From: Clostridium paraputrificum | GTDB taxonomy: Bacteria > Bacillota > Clostridia > Clostridiales > Clostridiaceae | Assembly (NCBI RefSeq): GCF_900447045.1 | Contig: NZ_UAWH01000018.1 | Location: 1-64,000 of the forward strand | DNA length: 64,000 nucleotides | Direction: 5' to 3' | Shown: piece by piece, positions 44,413 to 55,285 of the stretch | How the letters are laid out: each line of letters begins with the position of its first letter | Numbering within the stretch: position 1 is the stretch's first letter | The notes under the pieces: generated by a model | Told to the model about the DNA's origin: nothing | The model's input: the letters and a program-made list of their open reading frames with translations, nothing else | Databases searched by the model: none | Made by a program: the position numbers and the translations under genes

Positions 44413-44919
44413 ATGAGAAAAAAGATTTCCATAATTATATTATTGTGTTTACTTATGATTACTGTTACAGGGTGTAGTACTAAGAAAGATAATGTGTTAT
44501 CAACTGCAGAAGTAAAAATTGAATCATTAAAGAAATATGAGAATTCTAAATTAGAAGATAATAAAGCATATGATATATTAAAGAAGCTACCAGGTGAACT
44601 CTATGTAGATAAAGTTCAAAGGGTAAAAGATTCAAATGATATTGAAGTTGAATATGCTATTAGAGCTAATGATAAGGATGAGTATGCTAGCTTTTGGGAG
44701 AATCCACAAAATGTGCTTCAAAAGAATAGCGCAATTTTATTTACATTAATAGAGGACGTTGATAATATATCTTTTAAAGTAGGGGACATAGAGAAAAAAA
44801 GTTATAATTATTCAAGATCGTATATAGAAGCAGTATTAGGACAGTATATGGATAAGATGCTTGAAGATGAAGAGACGTGGAATAAATTTAATGAGTTAAA
44901 AGTTATTGTAGCAAAATAA
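44413..44919 (+). CDS. Small lipoprotein of unknown function
   Basis: The 168-residue protein has MRKKISIIILLCLLMITVTG and Cys21 in TGCS, a lipoprotein signal. The mature part has ELYVDKVQRVKDSNDIEVEY and a DUF-like domain ending LEDEETWNKFNELKVIVAK; some clostridial peptidase-M56-linked proteins carry such a tail. I do not recognise the family. The start is ATG 44413 after GGGAGGTATATT; the upstream GTG/ATG would shift the signal peptide. Confidence 0.75.
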   Translation: MRKKISIIILLCLLMITVTGCSTKKDNVLSTAEVKIESLKKYENSKLEDNKAYDILKKLPGELYVDKVQRVKDSNDIEVEYAIRANDKDEYASFWENPQNVLQKNSAILFTLIEDVDNISFKVGDIEKKSYNYSRSYIEAVLGQYMDKMLEDEETWNKFNELKVIVAK

Positions 44920-44929
44920 AATTGGTGGA

Positions 44930-44958
44930 GAAACTACAGAGATGTAGTTTCTTTTTTT
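44930..44958 (+). terminator. Terminator after the lipoprotein gene
   Basis: GAAACTACA (44930-44938) and TGTAGTTTC (44943-44951) form a 9-bp stem with loop GAGA, followed by TTTTTTT. Confidence 0.93.
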
Positions 44959-45120
44959 GAAATAAAATTAAGTTATAAATATATAAATATGTATTTAAGT
45001 ATTTATATATTTATAAGAAGTTAAAAATATATAAATATGTTGAATAGAAATTATGCTGTAAAGAATTGGATAAGTGATTTATAATTTATTGTATTAGAAG
45101 TGGTTTAGGGGGATTGTTAT

Positions 45121-45573
45121 ATGAAAATTAATTTAAGAGATATTAATGAAGAGAATTGGTTAGAGTGTATAGCTTTAACAACAGACAAAAGCAATCAGCA
45201 TTTTGTATTTGAAGAATTTATTCCATCTAATACTTTATCCCTAGCTCAATCTAAAATAGAAAATGGATGGATTACAAAAGGAATATATGATGAAGATAAA
45301 ATCATTGGATTTACTATGTATGGATATTGCTATGAGGATAATTTTTATGAGTTATGTAGATTAATGATCCATCATAAATATCAAGGAAGAGGTTATGGTA
45401 AAGAAGCAATTAAAATAATAATAGAAGAAATGAAAAAGCTTAAAGAATGCAAGGAAATATTTTTATCATTCTATCCAGAAAATATAAAAGCTAAAAATCT
45501 TTATGAAGATGTTGGGTTTAAAAATACAGGAGAAATTATAAATGGAGAGCTGTTATATTCCTTAAAGCTTTAA
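45121..45573 (+). CDS. GNAT-family N-acetyltransferase
   Basis: The 150-residue protein has the GNAT fold: LRDINEENWLECIALT at the start, IIGFTMYGY, the acetyl-CoA loop HHKYQGRGYGKEAIKII (Q/R-x-x-G-x-G/A, about 81-97) and LYEDVGFKNTGEI. It resembles spermidine/diamine acetyltransferases (BltD/PaiA-like; NIKAKNLYEDVGF). It is flanked by A/T-only sequence and appears monocistronic. Confidence 0.88.
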   Translation: MKINLRDINEENWLECIALTTDKSNQHFVFEEFIPSNTLSLAQSKIENGWITKGIYDEDKIIGFTMYGYCYEDNFYELCRLMIHHKYQGRGYGKEAIKIIIEEMKKLKECKEIFLSFYPENIKAKNLYEDVGFKNTGEIINGELLYSLKL

Positions 45574-45755
45574 AGAATAATTTGTAATAAATATAACTAT
45601 ATGGTTTCGAGATGATAAAATAGTTAATAATGGGTGATTTTTTGTGGAAAGCTTAGTTCCCTTGTGATAAAATAATAAAAGTCGTTTATTATATTTTTAT
45701 AAAGTCTATAATAAAGGTAATAAATATTTATATAGATTTAAATTTGGAGGAAATA

Positions 45756-46160
45756 ATGAGTAGAAAAGATTCAAGAGAAAAAGCATTAGAATTAGTATTT
45801 GGAATGACCTTAAGTAAAGATACACCACAAGAAGTTATAGAAATGTTCAAAGAGAACAGTGAAGAATGTCTAGATGGTATAGATTTTGGTTACATAAATA
45901 ATATATTACAAGGAATTAATGAAAAGAGAGCTGAGTTAGATGCAATAATAGAAAAGAATTTACAAAACTGGAAGCTTGACAGAATTTCTAAAATTAATCT
46001 TTGCATTTTAGAAATGGGAATATATGAAATGCTTTATGTAGAAGATGTTCCAGAAAAGGTTGCTTTAAATGAAGCACTAGAATTAACAAAGAGATATTCA
46101 GATGAAAAGTCAGTTTCATTTGTTAACGGAGTTTTAGATAAGGTTCTAAAAAATATATAG
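45756..46160 (+). CDS. nusB: Transcription antitermination factor NusB
   Basis: The 134-residue helical protein has SRKDSREKALELVFGM at the N-terminus and WKLDRISKINLCILEMGIYEML and VPEKVALNEALELTKRYSDEKSVSFVNGVLDKV, the NusB signature. It binds boxA RNA with S10 in rRNA antitermination. ATG 45756 has TTGGAGG 5 nt upstream; an earlier in-frame TTG is part of that site. It heads nusB-folD-xseA-xseB-ispA-dxs-tlyA-nadK-argR-recN. Confidence 0.95.
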   Translation: MSRKDSREKALELVFGMTLSKDTPQEVIEMFKENSEECLDGIDFGYINNILQGINEKRAELDAIIEKNLQNWKLDRISKINLCILEMGIYEMLYVEDVPEKVALNEALELTKRYSDEKSVSFVNGVLDKVLKNI

Positions 46161-46171
46161 GGGGAAATAAA

Positions 46172-47020
46172 ATGGGGCAAATTATAAATGGTAGAGAAAT
46201 TGCAACTAATATAAAAGAAGAAATAAAGAGCTATGTAGACAAAAGAATAAAAGAAGGAAAAGATATTCCTCAAATAGCATCAATTCTTGTAGGAAATGAT
46301 GGTGGTTCTATTTATTACATGAATAGTCAAGAGAAGGTTGCTACATCTTTAGGAATTCTTTTTAAGAGAGTTGAACTTTCAGAGGATACATCCAAAGAAG
46401 AATTGTTAAATACTATTGATAAATTAAATGAAGACAAGAAAGTTCATGGTATTATAATTCAACTTCCTCTACCAAAAGGTATTGATGAAAAGGAAGCAGT
46501 AGCTAGAATATCTCCTAAAAAAGATATTGACTGCTTAACTTTTGAATCACAAGGTAAGTTATATATGGGCGAAGATGGTTTCTTACCTTGTACCCCGAAT
46601 TCAGTTGTCACCCTAATTAAAAGTTTAGGTATTAATTTGAGCGGAAAAGAAGCAGTTGTTATTGGTAGAAGTAATATAGTTGGAAAGCCTGTAGCGCAAC
46701 TGTTACTAAAGGAGAATGCTACAGTAACTATATGTCATTCAAGAACTAAGGATTTAAAAGAGGTTTGTAAAAGAGCTGATATTTTAGTTGTAGCAATAGG
46801 TAAACCTAAATTCTTAGATGAGACTTATGTAAAAGAAGGTGCAGTAGTTATAGATGTTGGAACTTCATCCTTTGAAGGTAAAATAACAGGAGATGTAGAT
46901 TTTGACAAAGTTATAGATAAGGCTTCATATTTAACTCCAGTACCAGGAGGAGTAGGAGCATTAACTACAACACTTTTAATAAAAAATGCTTGCAAGGCGG
47001 CAGAAGAGTATGAAGATTAA
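46172..47020 (+). CDS. folD: Methylenetetrahydrofolate dehydrogenase/cyclohydrolase FolD
   Basis: The 282-residue bifunctional enzyme carries [15 protein letters not shown] with the catalytic Tyr and Lys, [11 protein letters not shown] and PKKDIDCLT, and the NADP-binding loop [17 protein letters not shown] (about 161-177), then [15 protein letters not shown]. It interconverts methylene-, methenyl- and formyl-THF. It starts 11 nt after nusB and overlaps xseA by 11 nt. Confidence 0.96.
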   Translation: MGQIINGREIATNIKEEIKSYVDKRIKEGKDIPQIASILVGNDGGSIYYMNSQEKVATSLGILFKRVELSEDTSKEELLNTIDKLNEDKKVHGIIIQLPLPKGIDEKEAVARISPKKDIDCLTFESQGKLYMGEDGFLPCTPNSVVTLIKSLGINLSGKEAVVIGRSNIVGKPVAQLLLKENATVTICHSRTKDLKEVCKRADILVVAIGKPKFLDETYVKEGAVVIDVGTSSFEGKITGDVDFDKVIDKASYLTPVPGGVGALTTTLLIKNACKAAEEYED

Positions 47021-48206
47021 GACTTTAACTGTTAGTGAGGTTAATAATTATTTAAAACGAATAATAGATAATGATTTTATACTTAATAATCTCTCTGTAA
47101 AAGGAGAGATTTCTAATTTAAAATACCATTCTAGTGGACATATTTATTTTTCTCTTAAGGATGAAGGGGGGAAAATAAACTGTGTTATGTTTAGAAGTAA
47201 GGCAATTATGCTTAATCTTACTTTAGAAGAAGGAATGGGAGTAGTAATTGGAGGAAGAGCTTCTATTTACCCTCAAAATGGTAGTATACAGCTTTATTGC
47301 GATACTATTGAACAGGAAGGTAGAGGGGAACTTTACATAAAGTTTGAAAGATTAAAAGAAAAACTTAGTAAAGAAGGATACTTTGATGAAGAATTAAAAA
47401 AAGAAGTACCTAAGTTTCCTAGTAGAGTAGGAATAGTTACATCTCCAACTGGTGCTGCAATTAGAGATATTATAAATGTTTCTAGAAGAAGAAATAGATT
47501 AGTAGATTTAGTGCTTTATCCAGCTAAGGTTCAAGGAATTGGAGCTTACAAGGAAGTTATTGATGGTATAAAATACTTTAATAGAACTAAATCAGTAGAT
47601 GTAATAATAATAGGTAGAGGTGGAGGTTCTATAGAAGAACTATGGAACTTTAATGAAGAAGAATTAGCAAAGGCTATATTTAAATCGAAAATACCTATAA
47701 TATCAGCTGTTGGACATGAAGTGGATTTTACTATTTCTGATTTTGTGAGTGATGTAAGAGCAGCTACTCCATCACAAGGAGCTGAAATAGCTATACCTTT
47801 GCAATCAGATATAGAAGATGCAATAGAATATATGAATAATAGAATGGGAAGTATTATAGCTAACAAGCTTCAATTAGAAAAAAATAAGGTGGATTCATTA
47901 AGCAGAATACTTAAGTTAAACTCACCTATGACTAGGATTGTTAATAATTATATGGTAGTAGAAAAGCTTAAAGAAAGGCTCAATTCTAACATAGTTAACA
48001 AGATTAATCTTGAAAAAGAAAAATTATCTGGACTAAATAATCTTTTAATGGCACAAAATCCATGTAACCTACTTAATAAAGGTTATGCTATAATAGAGGA
48101 TGAAAGTGGTGTTATAAATACCGTAAAAAGAATGTCAGAGGAGAAAGAAATAAATGTTTTCTTAGCTGATGGCCTAGTAAAAGGTAAGTTTAGCCCTGAT
48201 AAATAG
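47010..48206 (+). CDS. xseA: Exodeoxyribonuclease VII large subunit
   Basis: The 398-residue protein has an N-terminal OB domain ([20 protein letters not shown], then [22 protein letters not shown]) and the catalytic domain with [15 protein letters not shown] and [18 protein letters not shown], followed by [22 protein letters not shown]. With XseB it degrades single-stranded DNA. I start at ATG 47010, which overlaps the folD stop; the earlier in-frame TTG adds residues encoded by folD. Confidence 0.96.
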   Translation: MKIKTLTVSEVNNYLKRIIDNDFILNNLSVKGEISNLKYHSSGHIYFSLKDEGGKINCVMFRSKAIMLNLTLEEGMGVVIGGRASIYPQNGSIQLYCDTIEQEGRGELYIKFERLKEKLSKEGYFDEELKKEVPKFPSRVGIVTSPTGAAIRDIINVSRRRNRLVDLVLYPAKVQGIGAYKEVIDGIKYFNRTKSVDVIIIGRGGGSIEELWNFNEEELAKAIFKSKIPIISAVGHEVDFTISDFVSDVRAATPSQGAEIAIPLQSDIEDAIEYMNNRMGSIIANKLQLEKNKVDSLSRILKLNSPMTRIVNNYMVVEKLKERLNSNIVNKINLEKEKLSGLNNLLMAQNPCNLLNKGYAIIEDESGVINTVKRMSEEKEINVFLADGLVKGKFSPDK

Positions 48207-48214
48207 GAGGATTT

Positions 48215-48430
48215 ATGGCAAAAAAAGAGAGTTATGAAGAAATGCTTCAAAAGCTTCAAGGAGTTTTAGGAGAATTAGAAAATGGGGAACTTTCTCTAGA
48301 GGAATCTATGAAATCCTATGAAGAGGGAGTAAAAATAGTTAATAAATTATATAAAACTTTAAATACACTAGAAGGCAAAATTTCTATTATAAAAGAAGAA
48401 AAAGAAGTGGAGTTTGAAGATGGTAATTAA
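48215..48430 (+). CDS. xseB: Exodeoxyribonuclease VII small subunit
   Basis: The 71-residue helical protein has [35 protein letters not shown], the XseB family signature. It binds the XseA helical tail. It follows xseA by 8 nt with AGGAGG and overlaps ispA by 11 nt. Confidence 0.95.
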   Translation: MAKKESYEEMLQKLQGVLGELENGELSLEESMKSYEEGVKIVNKLYKTLNTLEGKISIIKEEKEVEFEDGN

Positions 48431-49298
48431 GATTGACCAGTGTAAAAGGGATATAGAAGAATATTTAAGTAATTATTTTTTGGAAAAAGGAAGTTATAAT
48501 AAGAAAATTTATGATGCAGCAAGTTATAGTTTAAATATTGGTGGAAAAAGAATAAGACCAATATTACTTTTATTAACATATAGTTTATATAAAGTATCCT
48601 ATAAAGAAGTATTGCCTATGGCAGCTGCAATAGAAATGATTCACACTTATTCTTTAATTCATGATGATCTTCCAGCAATGGATAATGACGATTTAAGAAG
48701 AGGCAAACCAACAAACCATAAAGTTTTTGGAGAGTCTATAGCAATATTAGCTGGAGATGCATTATTAAATGAAGCTATGATTTTAATGATGGATTATTCA
48801 CTAAAATCAGGAAAGAATGCATTAAGAGCTTCAAAAGAAATAGCTAATGCAGCTGGTGCTGATGGTATGATTGGTGGTCAAGTTGTAGATATATTAAGTG
48901 AAGAAAAGGAAACACTATCAGAAGAAGAGTTAAAATATATGCATTTAAAGAAAACAGGTGAACTTATAAGAAGTTCTATTGTTGCAGGTGCAATATTAGG
49001 GGATGCTAACGAAAGTGATATTGAAAAGCTTGATATTTTTGGTCAGAAACTAGGGTTAGCTTTTCAAATTAAAGATGATTTATTAGATGTTTTAGGTTCA
49101 GTAGATAAGTTAGGCAAAAACACTAATAAGGATGAGGATAAAAATAAGAGCAACTTTGTTACAATGTATGGTATAGACAGATGCGAATATATTTGCAAAG
49201 AGTTAACGGAAGAATGTATTTCTATACTAAATGATTTGACAGTAGATGCTAAATATCTAAAGGAGTTAACTTACAATCTTTTAGATAGAGAATATTAG
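48420..49298 (+). CDS. ispA: Farnesyl diphosphate synthase (polyprenyl synthetase)
   Basis: The 292-residue enzyme has the first aspartate-rich motif in [18 protein letters not shown] (about 80-97), GGKRIRP upstream, [10 protein letters not shown] and the second motif QIKDDLLDV. The two residues before the first motif indicate a short-chain (C15) product. ATG 48420 lies inside the end of xseB. The product feeds undecaprenyl synthesis for cell wall, and dxs lies next to it. Confidence 0.93.
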   Translation: MVIKIDQCKRDIEEYLSNYFLEKGSYNKKIYDAASYSLNIGGKRIRPILLLLTYSLYKVSYKEVLPMAAAIEMIHTYSLIHDDLPAMDNDDLRRGKPTNHKVFGESIAILAGDALLNEAMILMMDYSLKSGKNALRASKEIANAAGADGMIGGQVVDILSEEKETLSEEELKYMHLKKTGELIRSSIVAGAILGDANESDIEKLDIFGQKLGLAFQIKDDLLDVLGSVDKLGKNTNKDEDKNKSNFVTMYGIDRCEYICKELTEECISILNDLTVDAKYLKELTYNLLDREY

Positions 49299-49316
49299 TA
49301 TAAAGGAAATGATAAT

Positions 49317-51173
49317 ATGACAAAGTTTTTAGATAATATGAAGTTTCCTGAAGATATTAAAATTCTAAATAATAATGAATTAGGATCTTTAGGGGAAGAA
49401 ATAAGAGAGTTTCTTATAAATAGTGTATCTAAAACTGGAGGGCACTTAGCATCTAACTTAGGTGTAGTTGAATTAACACTTAGTCTTTTCAAGAGTTTTA
49501 ATTTAGAAAAAGATAAAATAATATGGGATGTTGGACATCAAAGCTATGTTCATAAAATTTTAACTGGAAGAAAAGAAGGATTTAAGGTTCTTAGAAAGAA
49601 AGATGGAATGAGCGGATTTCCTAAGAGGAATGAAAGTAAATATGATGCATTTGATACGGGGCATAGTAGTACATCAATATCTGCAGCCTTAGGTATGGCA
49701 AGAGCTAGAGATCTAAAAAAAGAAGATTATAAAGTAGTTGCAGTAATAGGTGATGGAGCTTTAACTGGTGGAATGGCCATTGAAGCATTAAATGATGTTG
49801 GTTTCAATAAGACAGATATGATTATAGTTTTAAATGATAATCAAATGTCTATATCTCCAAATGTAGGAGGTATATCATCGTACCTTAATAAATTAAGAAT
49901 GGAACCAGGATATAATAAACTTAAGATGGATATTAATTCAAGCTTAGGCAATAGCTCTGTAGGAAAAGCAGTTATTCATTCATTATCAAAATTAAAAGAT
50001 AGTGTTAAACAATTAGTTGTCCCTTCAATGTTGTTTGAAGATATGGGAATAAAATATATAGGGCCTATAGATGGTCATGATATACCAACAATGGTTGAAA
50101 TGTTTAATAAAGCTAAAGAGATAAATGGACCTGTAATTATACATACCATAACTAAAAAAGGTAAAGGATATGATTTTGCAGAAAAAAGTCCATGGAAATA
50201 TCATGGTGTTTCTCCTTTTGATTTAGAGAGTGGGGAACCTAATATATCTCCATCAAATAGCTATTCAAAAGCCTTTGGAAAATCTTTAATAGGAATTGCA
50301 AAAGAGGATAAAGACGTTGTAGCAATAACAGCAGCGATGCCAGATGGTACAGGTCTTAGATGCTTCTATAAGGAGTTCCCTGATAGATTATTTGATGTAG
50401 GAATAGCAGAACAACATGCAGTTACTTTAGCTGCAGGAATGGCTTGTAGTGGCTTAAAACCTGTGTTTGCAGTATACTCAACTTTCTTGCAAAGAGCATT
50501 TGACCAAGTTATACATGATGTATGCATACAAAACCTACCTGTTGTTTTTTGCATAGATAGAGCAGGTATTGTTGGAGATGATGGTGAAACTCATCAAGGA
50601 ATTATGGATATATCATTTTTATCAATGATTCCTAACATGACTATTATGGCACCAAAGTGTTTAGAAGAAGTTGATGTGTTACTTAGATGGGCCTTAGCTA
50701 AAGGAACACCAGTTGCTATAAGATATCCTAGAGGTGGAGATGAAGTAAATGGCTTGTTTCCTATAAGTAAAGTAGAACTAGGTAAGTGGGAAACATTAAA
50801 TAAAGGTGAAAAAGTAGCAATAATAGCTACTGGAAAAATGGTTCAACATGCTTTAAAAGCAAAAAAAATATTAGAAGAAAAAAATGTTAACCCAAGTATA
50901 ATTAATGCTACCTTTATTAAGCCAATAGATACAGATTTAATAAGAGAACTATCTAAAGAAGGTTACCACATAGTAACTGTAGAAGATAATATGAAAAATG
51001 GCGGTTTAGGTACTCTAGTATTAAAAGAGTTAACTAACTGTGGACATAAAGGTAAATTTGTAAACTTAGGATACGATGATAAATTTATAAATCAAGGTAG
51101 TGTAGATCTTCTATATGAGGATAATGGTTTAGATGGAAAAGGAATAGCAGATACTGTGCTTAAACTTATATAA
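49317..51173 (+). CDS. dxs: 1-deoxy-D-xylulose-5-phosphate synthase
   Basis: The 618-residue thiamine diphosphate enzyme shows [13 protein letters not shown] (about 72-84), the TPP/Mg site [16 protein letters not shown] (about 143-158), and the pyrimidine-site segment [17 protein letters not shown]. It makes the first intermediate of the MEP isoprenoid pathway from pyruvate and glyceraldehyde 3-phosphate. It starts 18 nt after ispA, which uses the pathway's products. Confidence 0.97.
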   Translation: MTKFLDNMKFPEDIKILNNNELGSLGEEIREFLINSVSKTGGHLASNLGVVELTLSLFKSFNLEKDKIIWDVGHQSYVHKILTGRKEGFKVLRKKDGMSGFPKRNESKYDAFDTGHSSTSISAALGMARARDLKKEDYKVVAVIGDGALTGGMAIEALNDVGFNKTDMIIVLNDNQMSISPNVGGISSYLNKLRMEPGYNKLKMDINSSLGNSSVGKAVIHSLSKLKDSVKQLVVPSMLFEDMGIKYIGPIDGHDIPTMVEMFNKAKEINGPVIIHTITKKGKGYDFAEKSPWKYHGVSPFDLESGEPNISPSNSYSKAFGKSLIGIAKEDKDVVAITAAMPDGTGLRCFYKEFPDRLFDVGIAEQHAVTLAAGMACSGLKPVFAVYSTFLQRAFDQVIHDVCIQNLPVVFCIDRAGIVGDDGETHQGIMDISFLSMIPNMTIMAPKCLEEVDVLLRWALAKGTPVAIRYPRGGDEVNGLFPISKVELGKWETLNKGEKVAIIATGKMVQHALKAKKILEEKNVNPSIINATFIKPIDTDLIRELSKEGYHIVTVEDNMKNGGLGTLVLKELTNCGHKGKFVNLGYDDKFINQGSVDLLYEDNGLDGKGIADTVLKLI

Positions 51174-51188
51174 TATAAGGAGAAGATT

Positions 51189-51998
51189 ATGGCAGATAAG
51201 AAAGAAAGACTAGATATTCTATTAGTTGATAGAGGAATAATTACATCTAGAGAAAGAGCTAAAACATCAATAATGGCTGGTAAGGTTTTTGTAGATGGAA
51301 GAAGAGTTGATAAGGCAGGAGAAAAGGTTCCAGTAACAGCTAATATTGAATATAAAGGTGAAAAATTACCTTATGTAAGTAGAGGGGGATTAAAGCTTGA
51401 GAAGGCAATGAAAAACTTTCCTATTACATTAGAAGGTAAAGTATGTATGGATATTGGTGCATCAACAGGTGGATTTACGGACTGTATGCTACAAAATGGT
51501 GCAAGTAAGGTCTTTTCTATAGATGTTGGATATGGTCAGTTTGCATGGAAGCTTAGAACTGATGAAAGAGTTGTTTGTATGGAAAGAACAAACATAAGAT
51601 ATGTTAAACCTGAAGACTTAGGAGAACTTGTAGATTTTGCTTCTATAGATGTATCATTTATATCATTAAAAAAGATAATGCCTGCAACTGTAGAACTTTT
51701 AAAGGATAAAGGTGAAGTTGTAGCTTTAATTAAGCCACAATTTGAAGCAGGTAAAGAAAAAGTAGGAAAAAAAGGTGTTGTAAGAGACATTGAAGTACAT
51801 AAAGAAGTAGTATTTGGAATTATTGATTATTTAATTGAACATAATCTTAATGTATTAGGAGTTAGTTATTCTCCTATAAAGGGACCTGAAGGAAACATAG
51901 AGTATTTAGTTTATTTTACTAAGGATATGGAAAGAGAAAGTACTTTTGTTAGGGAAGATGTGGATAAGGTTGTAGAAGCATCTCATACTGAAATATAA
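51189..51998 (+). CDS. tlyA: TlyA-family rRNA methyltransferase (S4 plus FtsJ-like domain)
   Basis: The 269-residue protein has an N-terminal S4 domain (RLDILLVDRGIITSRERAKTSIMAGKVFVDG) and a methyltransferase domain with SRGGLKLEKA, MDIGASTGGFTDCMLQNGA (about 93-111) and ALIKPQFEAG. TlyA proteins 2'-O-methylate rRNA cytidines; the name hemolysin is historical. It begins 15 nt after dxs with AAGGAGAAG. Confidence 0.94.
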   Translation: MADKKERLDILLVDRGIITSRERAKTSIMAGKVFVDGRRVDKAGEKVPVTANIEYKGEKLPYVSRGGLKLEKAMKNFPITLEGKVCMDIGASTGGFTDCMLQNGASKVFSIDVGYGQFAWKLRTDERVVCMERTNIRYVKPEDLGELVDFASIDVSFISLKKIMPATVELLKDKGEVVALIKPQFEAGKEKVGKKGVVRDIEVHKEVVFGIIDYLIEHNLNVLGVSYSPIKGPEGNIEYLVYFTKDMERESTFVREDVDKVVEASHTEI

Positions 51999-52015
51999 TT
52001 TTCTTGGGGGAAAGT

Positions 52016-52855
52016 ATGAAAAGAATAGGGATAGCCATAAATCCTACTAAAGATAAAAATGATGAGATATTAAATATGGTTAAAAAGAAGTTTGAAATGA
52101 ATTTCGATTTAGAGGAGATAAGAATTTTTAATTCATTCCAGATTAAAGATGAAGAGTTTAAAACCCCTTTAGATTTACTTGTTGTCTTAGGGGGAGATGG
52201 CACACTCCTAAATGTAGCAAGAGAAATTAGTAAAAAAACTTCATTACCTATTTTCGGTATCAATATTGGAAATCTAGGTTTTCTGTCTAGTACAGAAATT
52301 TCAGATATAGATAGAGCAATAGAAAAATTAAAAAAAGATGAATATAATCTTGATGATAGAATGCTTCTTAAATATGAAACCATGAAAGATGGAGAAGTTA
52401 TTGAAGAACATGCATTAAATGATGTAGTTGTAGCAAGAGGCACACTTTCAAGAATGGTAAAGTTTCAAGTCTTTGTAGATGGAAAGCTTTATTCAACTTT
52501 TAAGGGTGATGGATTAATTGTTGCAACTCCAACTGGATCAACAGCATATTCATTTTCTGCAGGGGGGCCTTTTATTTATCCAAATCTTGATTTAATAACC
52601 TTAACTCCAATTTGTCCTCATACCAAAAGTATGCCTACAATGGTTTTAAGTGGAGAAAGTAAAATTGAGATTATACCTGAAAATGGGGAAGAAGAAATTT
52701 ATTTAACAGTGGATGGTCAAAAAGCTACAAAGGTTGAACAAAGAACTAAGATAAAGGTTGAAAGAGCAGAAAAAAGTGTTCAAGTTCTTTTGTTTAAGGA
52801 TTATGATTATTTTAAAGTGTTAAGGACAAAAATCTTAAATAATTCTAAGGAATGA
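52016..52855 (+). CDS. nadK: NAD kinase
   Basis: The 279-residue protein has LLVVLGGDGTLLNVA (GGDGT about 57-61), GNLGFLS, ALNDVVVARG and FKGDGLIVATPTGSTAYSFSAGGP, all diagnostic of polyphosphate/ATP-NAD kinases. It makes NADP. ATG 52016 is preceded by TTGGGGGAAAGT; an in-frame TTG upstream is within that ribosome site. Confidence 0.96.
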   Translation: MKRIGIAINPTKDKNDEILNMVKKKFEMNFDLEEIRIFNSFQIKDEEFKTPLDLLVVLGGDGTLLNVAREISKKTSLPIFGINIGNLGFLSSTEISDIDRAIEKLKKDEYNLDDRMLLKYETMKDGEVIEEHALNDVVVARGTLSRMVKFQVFVDGKLYSTFKGDGLIVATPTGSTAYSFSAGGPFIYPNLDLITLTPICPHTKSMPTMVLSGESKIEIIPENGEEEIYLTVDGQKATKVEQRTKIKVERAEKSVQVLLFKDYDYFKVLRTKILNNSKE

Positions 52856-52869
52856 GATGGTGAGAAAAT

Positions 52870-53319
52870 TTGAAATCAAAAAGACATTTAAAGATTTTGG
52901 AAATAATAGCTCAAAGAGATATTGAGACACAAGAAGATTTAGCAGAAACGTTAAAATCTGAAGGTTTTGATGTGACTCAAGCTACAGTATCTAGAGATAT
53001 AAAAAACTTAAAGCTTATAAAAATGCAAGGGCCTTCAGGAAAGTATAAATATGCTGTTCCAAAGACAAATGAAAATAATATGTCAGATAAATTAACTAAC
53101 GTTTTAGCTAATTTAACTACTTCAGTTGAAAATATAGATAAAATGGTAGTTGTAAAGACTGTATCTGCAGGCGCAGCTCCAGTTGCAGAAGCTATTGATA
53201 GTTTTGGATTTGATGAGATTGCTGGAACAATTGCAGGTGAAAATACAATATTTATAATGCTTAGAACTACTGAAGGCGCAGAAGAATTAGTAGTTAAAAT
53301 AAGAAATTTAATATCTTAA
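52870..53319 (+). CDS. argR: Arginine repressor ArgR
   Basis: The 149-residue protein has an N-terminal winged helix ([48 protein letters not shown]) and a C-terminal hexamerisation/arginine-binding domain with [29 protein letters not shown]. It starts at TTG after GAGATGGTGAG. No arginine genes are nearby; the nadK-argR-recN arrangement is common in Firmicutes. Confidence 0.95.
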   Translation: MKSKRHLKILEIIAQRDIETQEDLAETLKSEGFDVTQATVSRDIKNLKLIKMQGPSGKYKYAVPKTNENNMSDKLTNVLANLTTSVENIDKMVVVKTVSAGAAPVAEAIDSFGFDEIAGTIAGENTIFIMLRTTEGAEELVVKIRNLIS

Positions 53320-53340
53320 GGGTTAAAAAGGTGGGGTAGA

Positions 53341-55035
53341 ATGTTAATTAGATTAAACATTAAAAATTTTGCTCTAATTGAAGAAATAACTGTTGAGTTT
53401 AGTGAAGGATTCAATATACTATCAGGAGAAACTGGTGCAGGTAAATCTATTCTTATTGATGCTATTGATTATGTTTTAGGTGGAAAGTTCTCAAAGGATC
53501 TAATAAGAACAGGAGAAGAAAGAACCTTCGTTGAAGCAATTTTTTCAATAGACAATGACAATGTTAACCATGTATTAGATGAGTTAGGTATCGAGTATGA
53601 TGATATGCTAATAATATCAAGAGAAACTTTATTATCTGGTAAGAGCATAATAAAAGTAAATGGAAGAAGTTTAATTATAACTCAGCTTAAAAGAATAAGA
53701 GAAAAGATATTAGATATTCATGGACAGCATCAAAATCAAAGTTTACTACAAAGAAGTAGTCATATTTTATACTTAGATAATTATATTGGAGAAGATATAG
53801 AAGAGCCTTTAAATAAATTTTTAAATTTAAAAGAAGAACTATCAAAAATTAAAGAAAAAATTAATAAAATTAAAGGTGCTGAGGACAGAGATAAGCTAAT
53901 TGACTATACTAAATTCCAAATTGAAGATATAGAAAAAGGTAAATTAAAAATTGGTGAAGAGGAAGATCTAAAAGAAGAGTACAATGTTTTAAATAATGCA
54001 GAAAAAATAAACAATGCTCTTAGAATAAGTTATGGACTTTTAAGCCAAAGAGAAGATGGAAATTCAATTTTAGAATCTCTTTCGAAGGTAATAAGTGAAG
54101 TTTCTTCAGTGGAAAATCATCTTGAAGCTTTAAAAGAAAAGAGAGAATTATTAGAAGGTGCTTATTTTAGCTTAGAAGAGGCTACAAGAGATATTAGAGA
54201 TCTTGGTGATGAAATAGTCTATGATGATGTTAGACTTGGTAAAATCAACGAGAGAATCTATGAAATTAATACATATAAGAAGAAGTATGGCGGTTCAGTA
54301 GAAGAAGTGCTAGCTTATCATAAAAAATTAAAAGAAAAATATGATGAGTTAATTAATGCTGAAGAAATACTAAATGAATTAACTGAAAAAGAAAGCCAAA
54401 TTTTAAGTGACATGAAAAATGTAGGTGAAAAGCTACATGAAATAAGACAAAAATACAGTCCTTCATTAGAAGAAAAAATTCTTAGAGAACTATCTTACGT
54501 TGGATTAGATAAGTCAAGAATGAAGATAGAAATAACCTTAGAGGATAATTATAATGAAAGAGGATTTGATGATGTTAGCTTTATGATATCTACAAATCCA
54601 GGAGAACCTTTAAAACCTCTTGAAAGAGTTTTATCAGGTGGAGAATTATCAAGAATAATGCTTGCACTTAAATGTGTATTTGCTGATAAGGATGAAATTT
54701 CAACTCTAATTTTCGATGAAATAGATACTGGAATTAGTGGAGCAGTTGGACAACGTGTTGGAGAAAAGATGTATCAAGTATCATTAGGACATCAAGTTTT
54801 ATGTATAACACATCTTCCTCAAATAGCTATACTTTCAGATCATCACTATTTTGTTTCAAAGGAAGTAGTAAATGATAAAACTTATACAAGAATTAGAATG
54901 TTATCTATAGAAGATAAAATAAATCAAGTGGCATCAATGATGGGTGGTAATGGAGTAACAGAAGCTACCATACAAAACGTAAAAGAGATGCTAAAGTTTG
55001 CAGAGTCTAAAAAAGATGAAATTAAAAATCTTTAA
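53341..55035 (+). CDS. recN: DNA repair protein RecN
   Basis: The 564-residue SMC-like ATPase has Walker A GETGAGKSI (about 29-37), HGQHQNQSLL, two long coiled-coil arms (about 160-365), the signature region VLSGGELSRIMLALK and Walker B TLIFDEIDTGISG. It binds DNA ends early in double-strand break repair. AAGGTGGGG precedes the ATG. Confidence 0.96.
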   Translation: MLIRLNIKNFALIEEITVEFSEGFNILSGETGAGKSILIDAIDYVLGGKFSKDLIRTGEERTFVEAIFSIDNDNVNHVLDELGIEYDDMLIISRETLLSGKSIIKVNGRSLIITQLKRIREKILDIHGQHQNQSLLQRSSHILYLDNYIGEDIEEPLNKFLNLKEELSKIKEKINKIKGAEDRDKLIDYTKFQIEDIEKGKLKIGEEEDLKEEYNVLNNAEKINNALRISYGLLSQREDGNSILESLSKVISEVSSVENHLEALKEKRELLEGAYFSLEEATRDIRDLGDEIVYDDVRLGKINERIYEINTYKKKYGGSVEEVLAYHKKLKEKYDELINAEEILNELTEKESQILSDMKNVGEKLHEIRQKYSPSLEEKILRELSYVGLDKSRMKIEITLEDNYNERGFDDVSFMISTNPGEPLKPLERVLSGGELSRIMLALKCVFADKDEISTLIFDEIDTGISGAVGQRVGEKMYQVSLGHQVLCITHLPQIAILSDHHYFVSKEVVNDKTYTRIRMLSIEDKINQVASMMGGNGVTEATIQNVKEMLKFAESKKDEIKNL

Positions 55036-55066
55036 TATACATAAGTTATAATATATTGGTAAAAAT

Positions 55067-55099
55067 AAAATCACAAGAGTTTGTGGTTTTATTTTTTTT
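55067..55099 (+). terminator. Terminator after recN
   Basis: AAAATCACAA (55067-55076) and TTGTGGTTTT (55081-55090) pair with one G-U, followed by ATTTTTTTT. It marks the end of the nusB-to-recN operon. Confidence 0.87.
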
Positions 55100-55285
55100 G
55101 TTTTCCATAAAAAGAAACATAATTTTATGAAACCTTGTAACTAGGTATCAATTTTTTTCAAAAAGAGATATTTAAAAATTTTATATTTAATATTTGTCTA
55201 TATTAGAAAAGTTCCTATAGAATATAATGCATGTCCAATGGGTAACTTAAAAACAGAAGCAAAGGAGGAGAAGGAGGAGAAGGAC

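Noticed and set aside
44960..45100. A/T-only tandem sequence (ATATATAAATATG-like) as a repeat element
   Set aside because: It is low-complexity AT-rich spacer without a defined unit or flanking structure.
51949..52443. 164-codon minus-strand frame opposite tlyA/nadK
   Set aside because: It runs antisense to conserved nadK coding sequence, including the GGDGT motif, and has no ribosome site.
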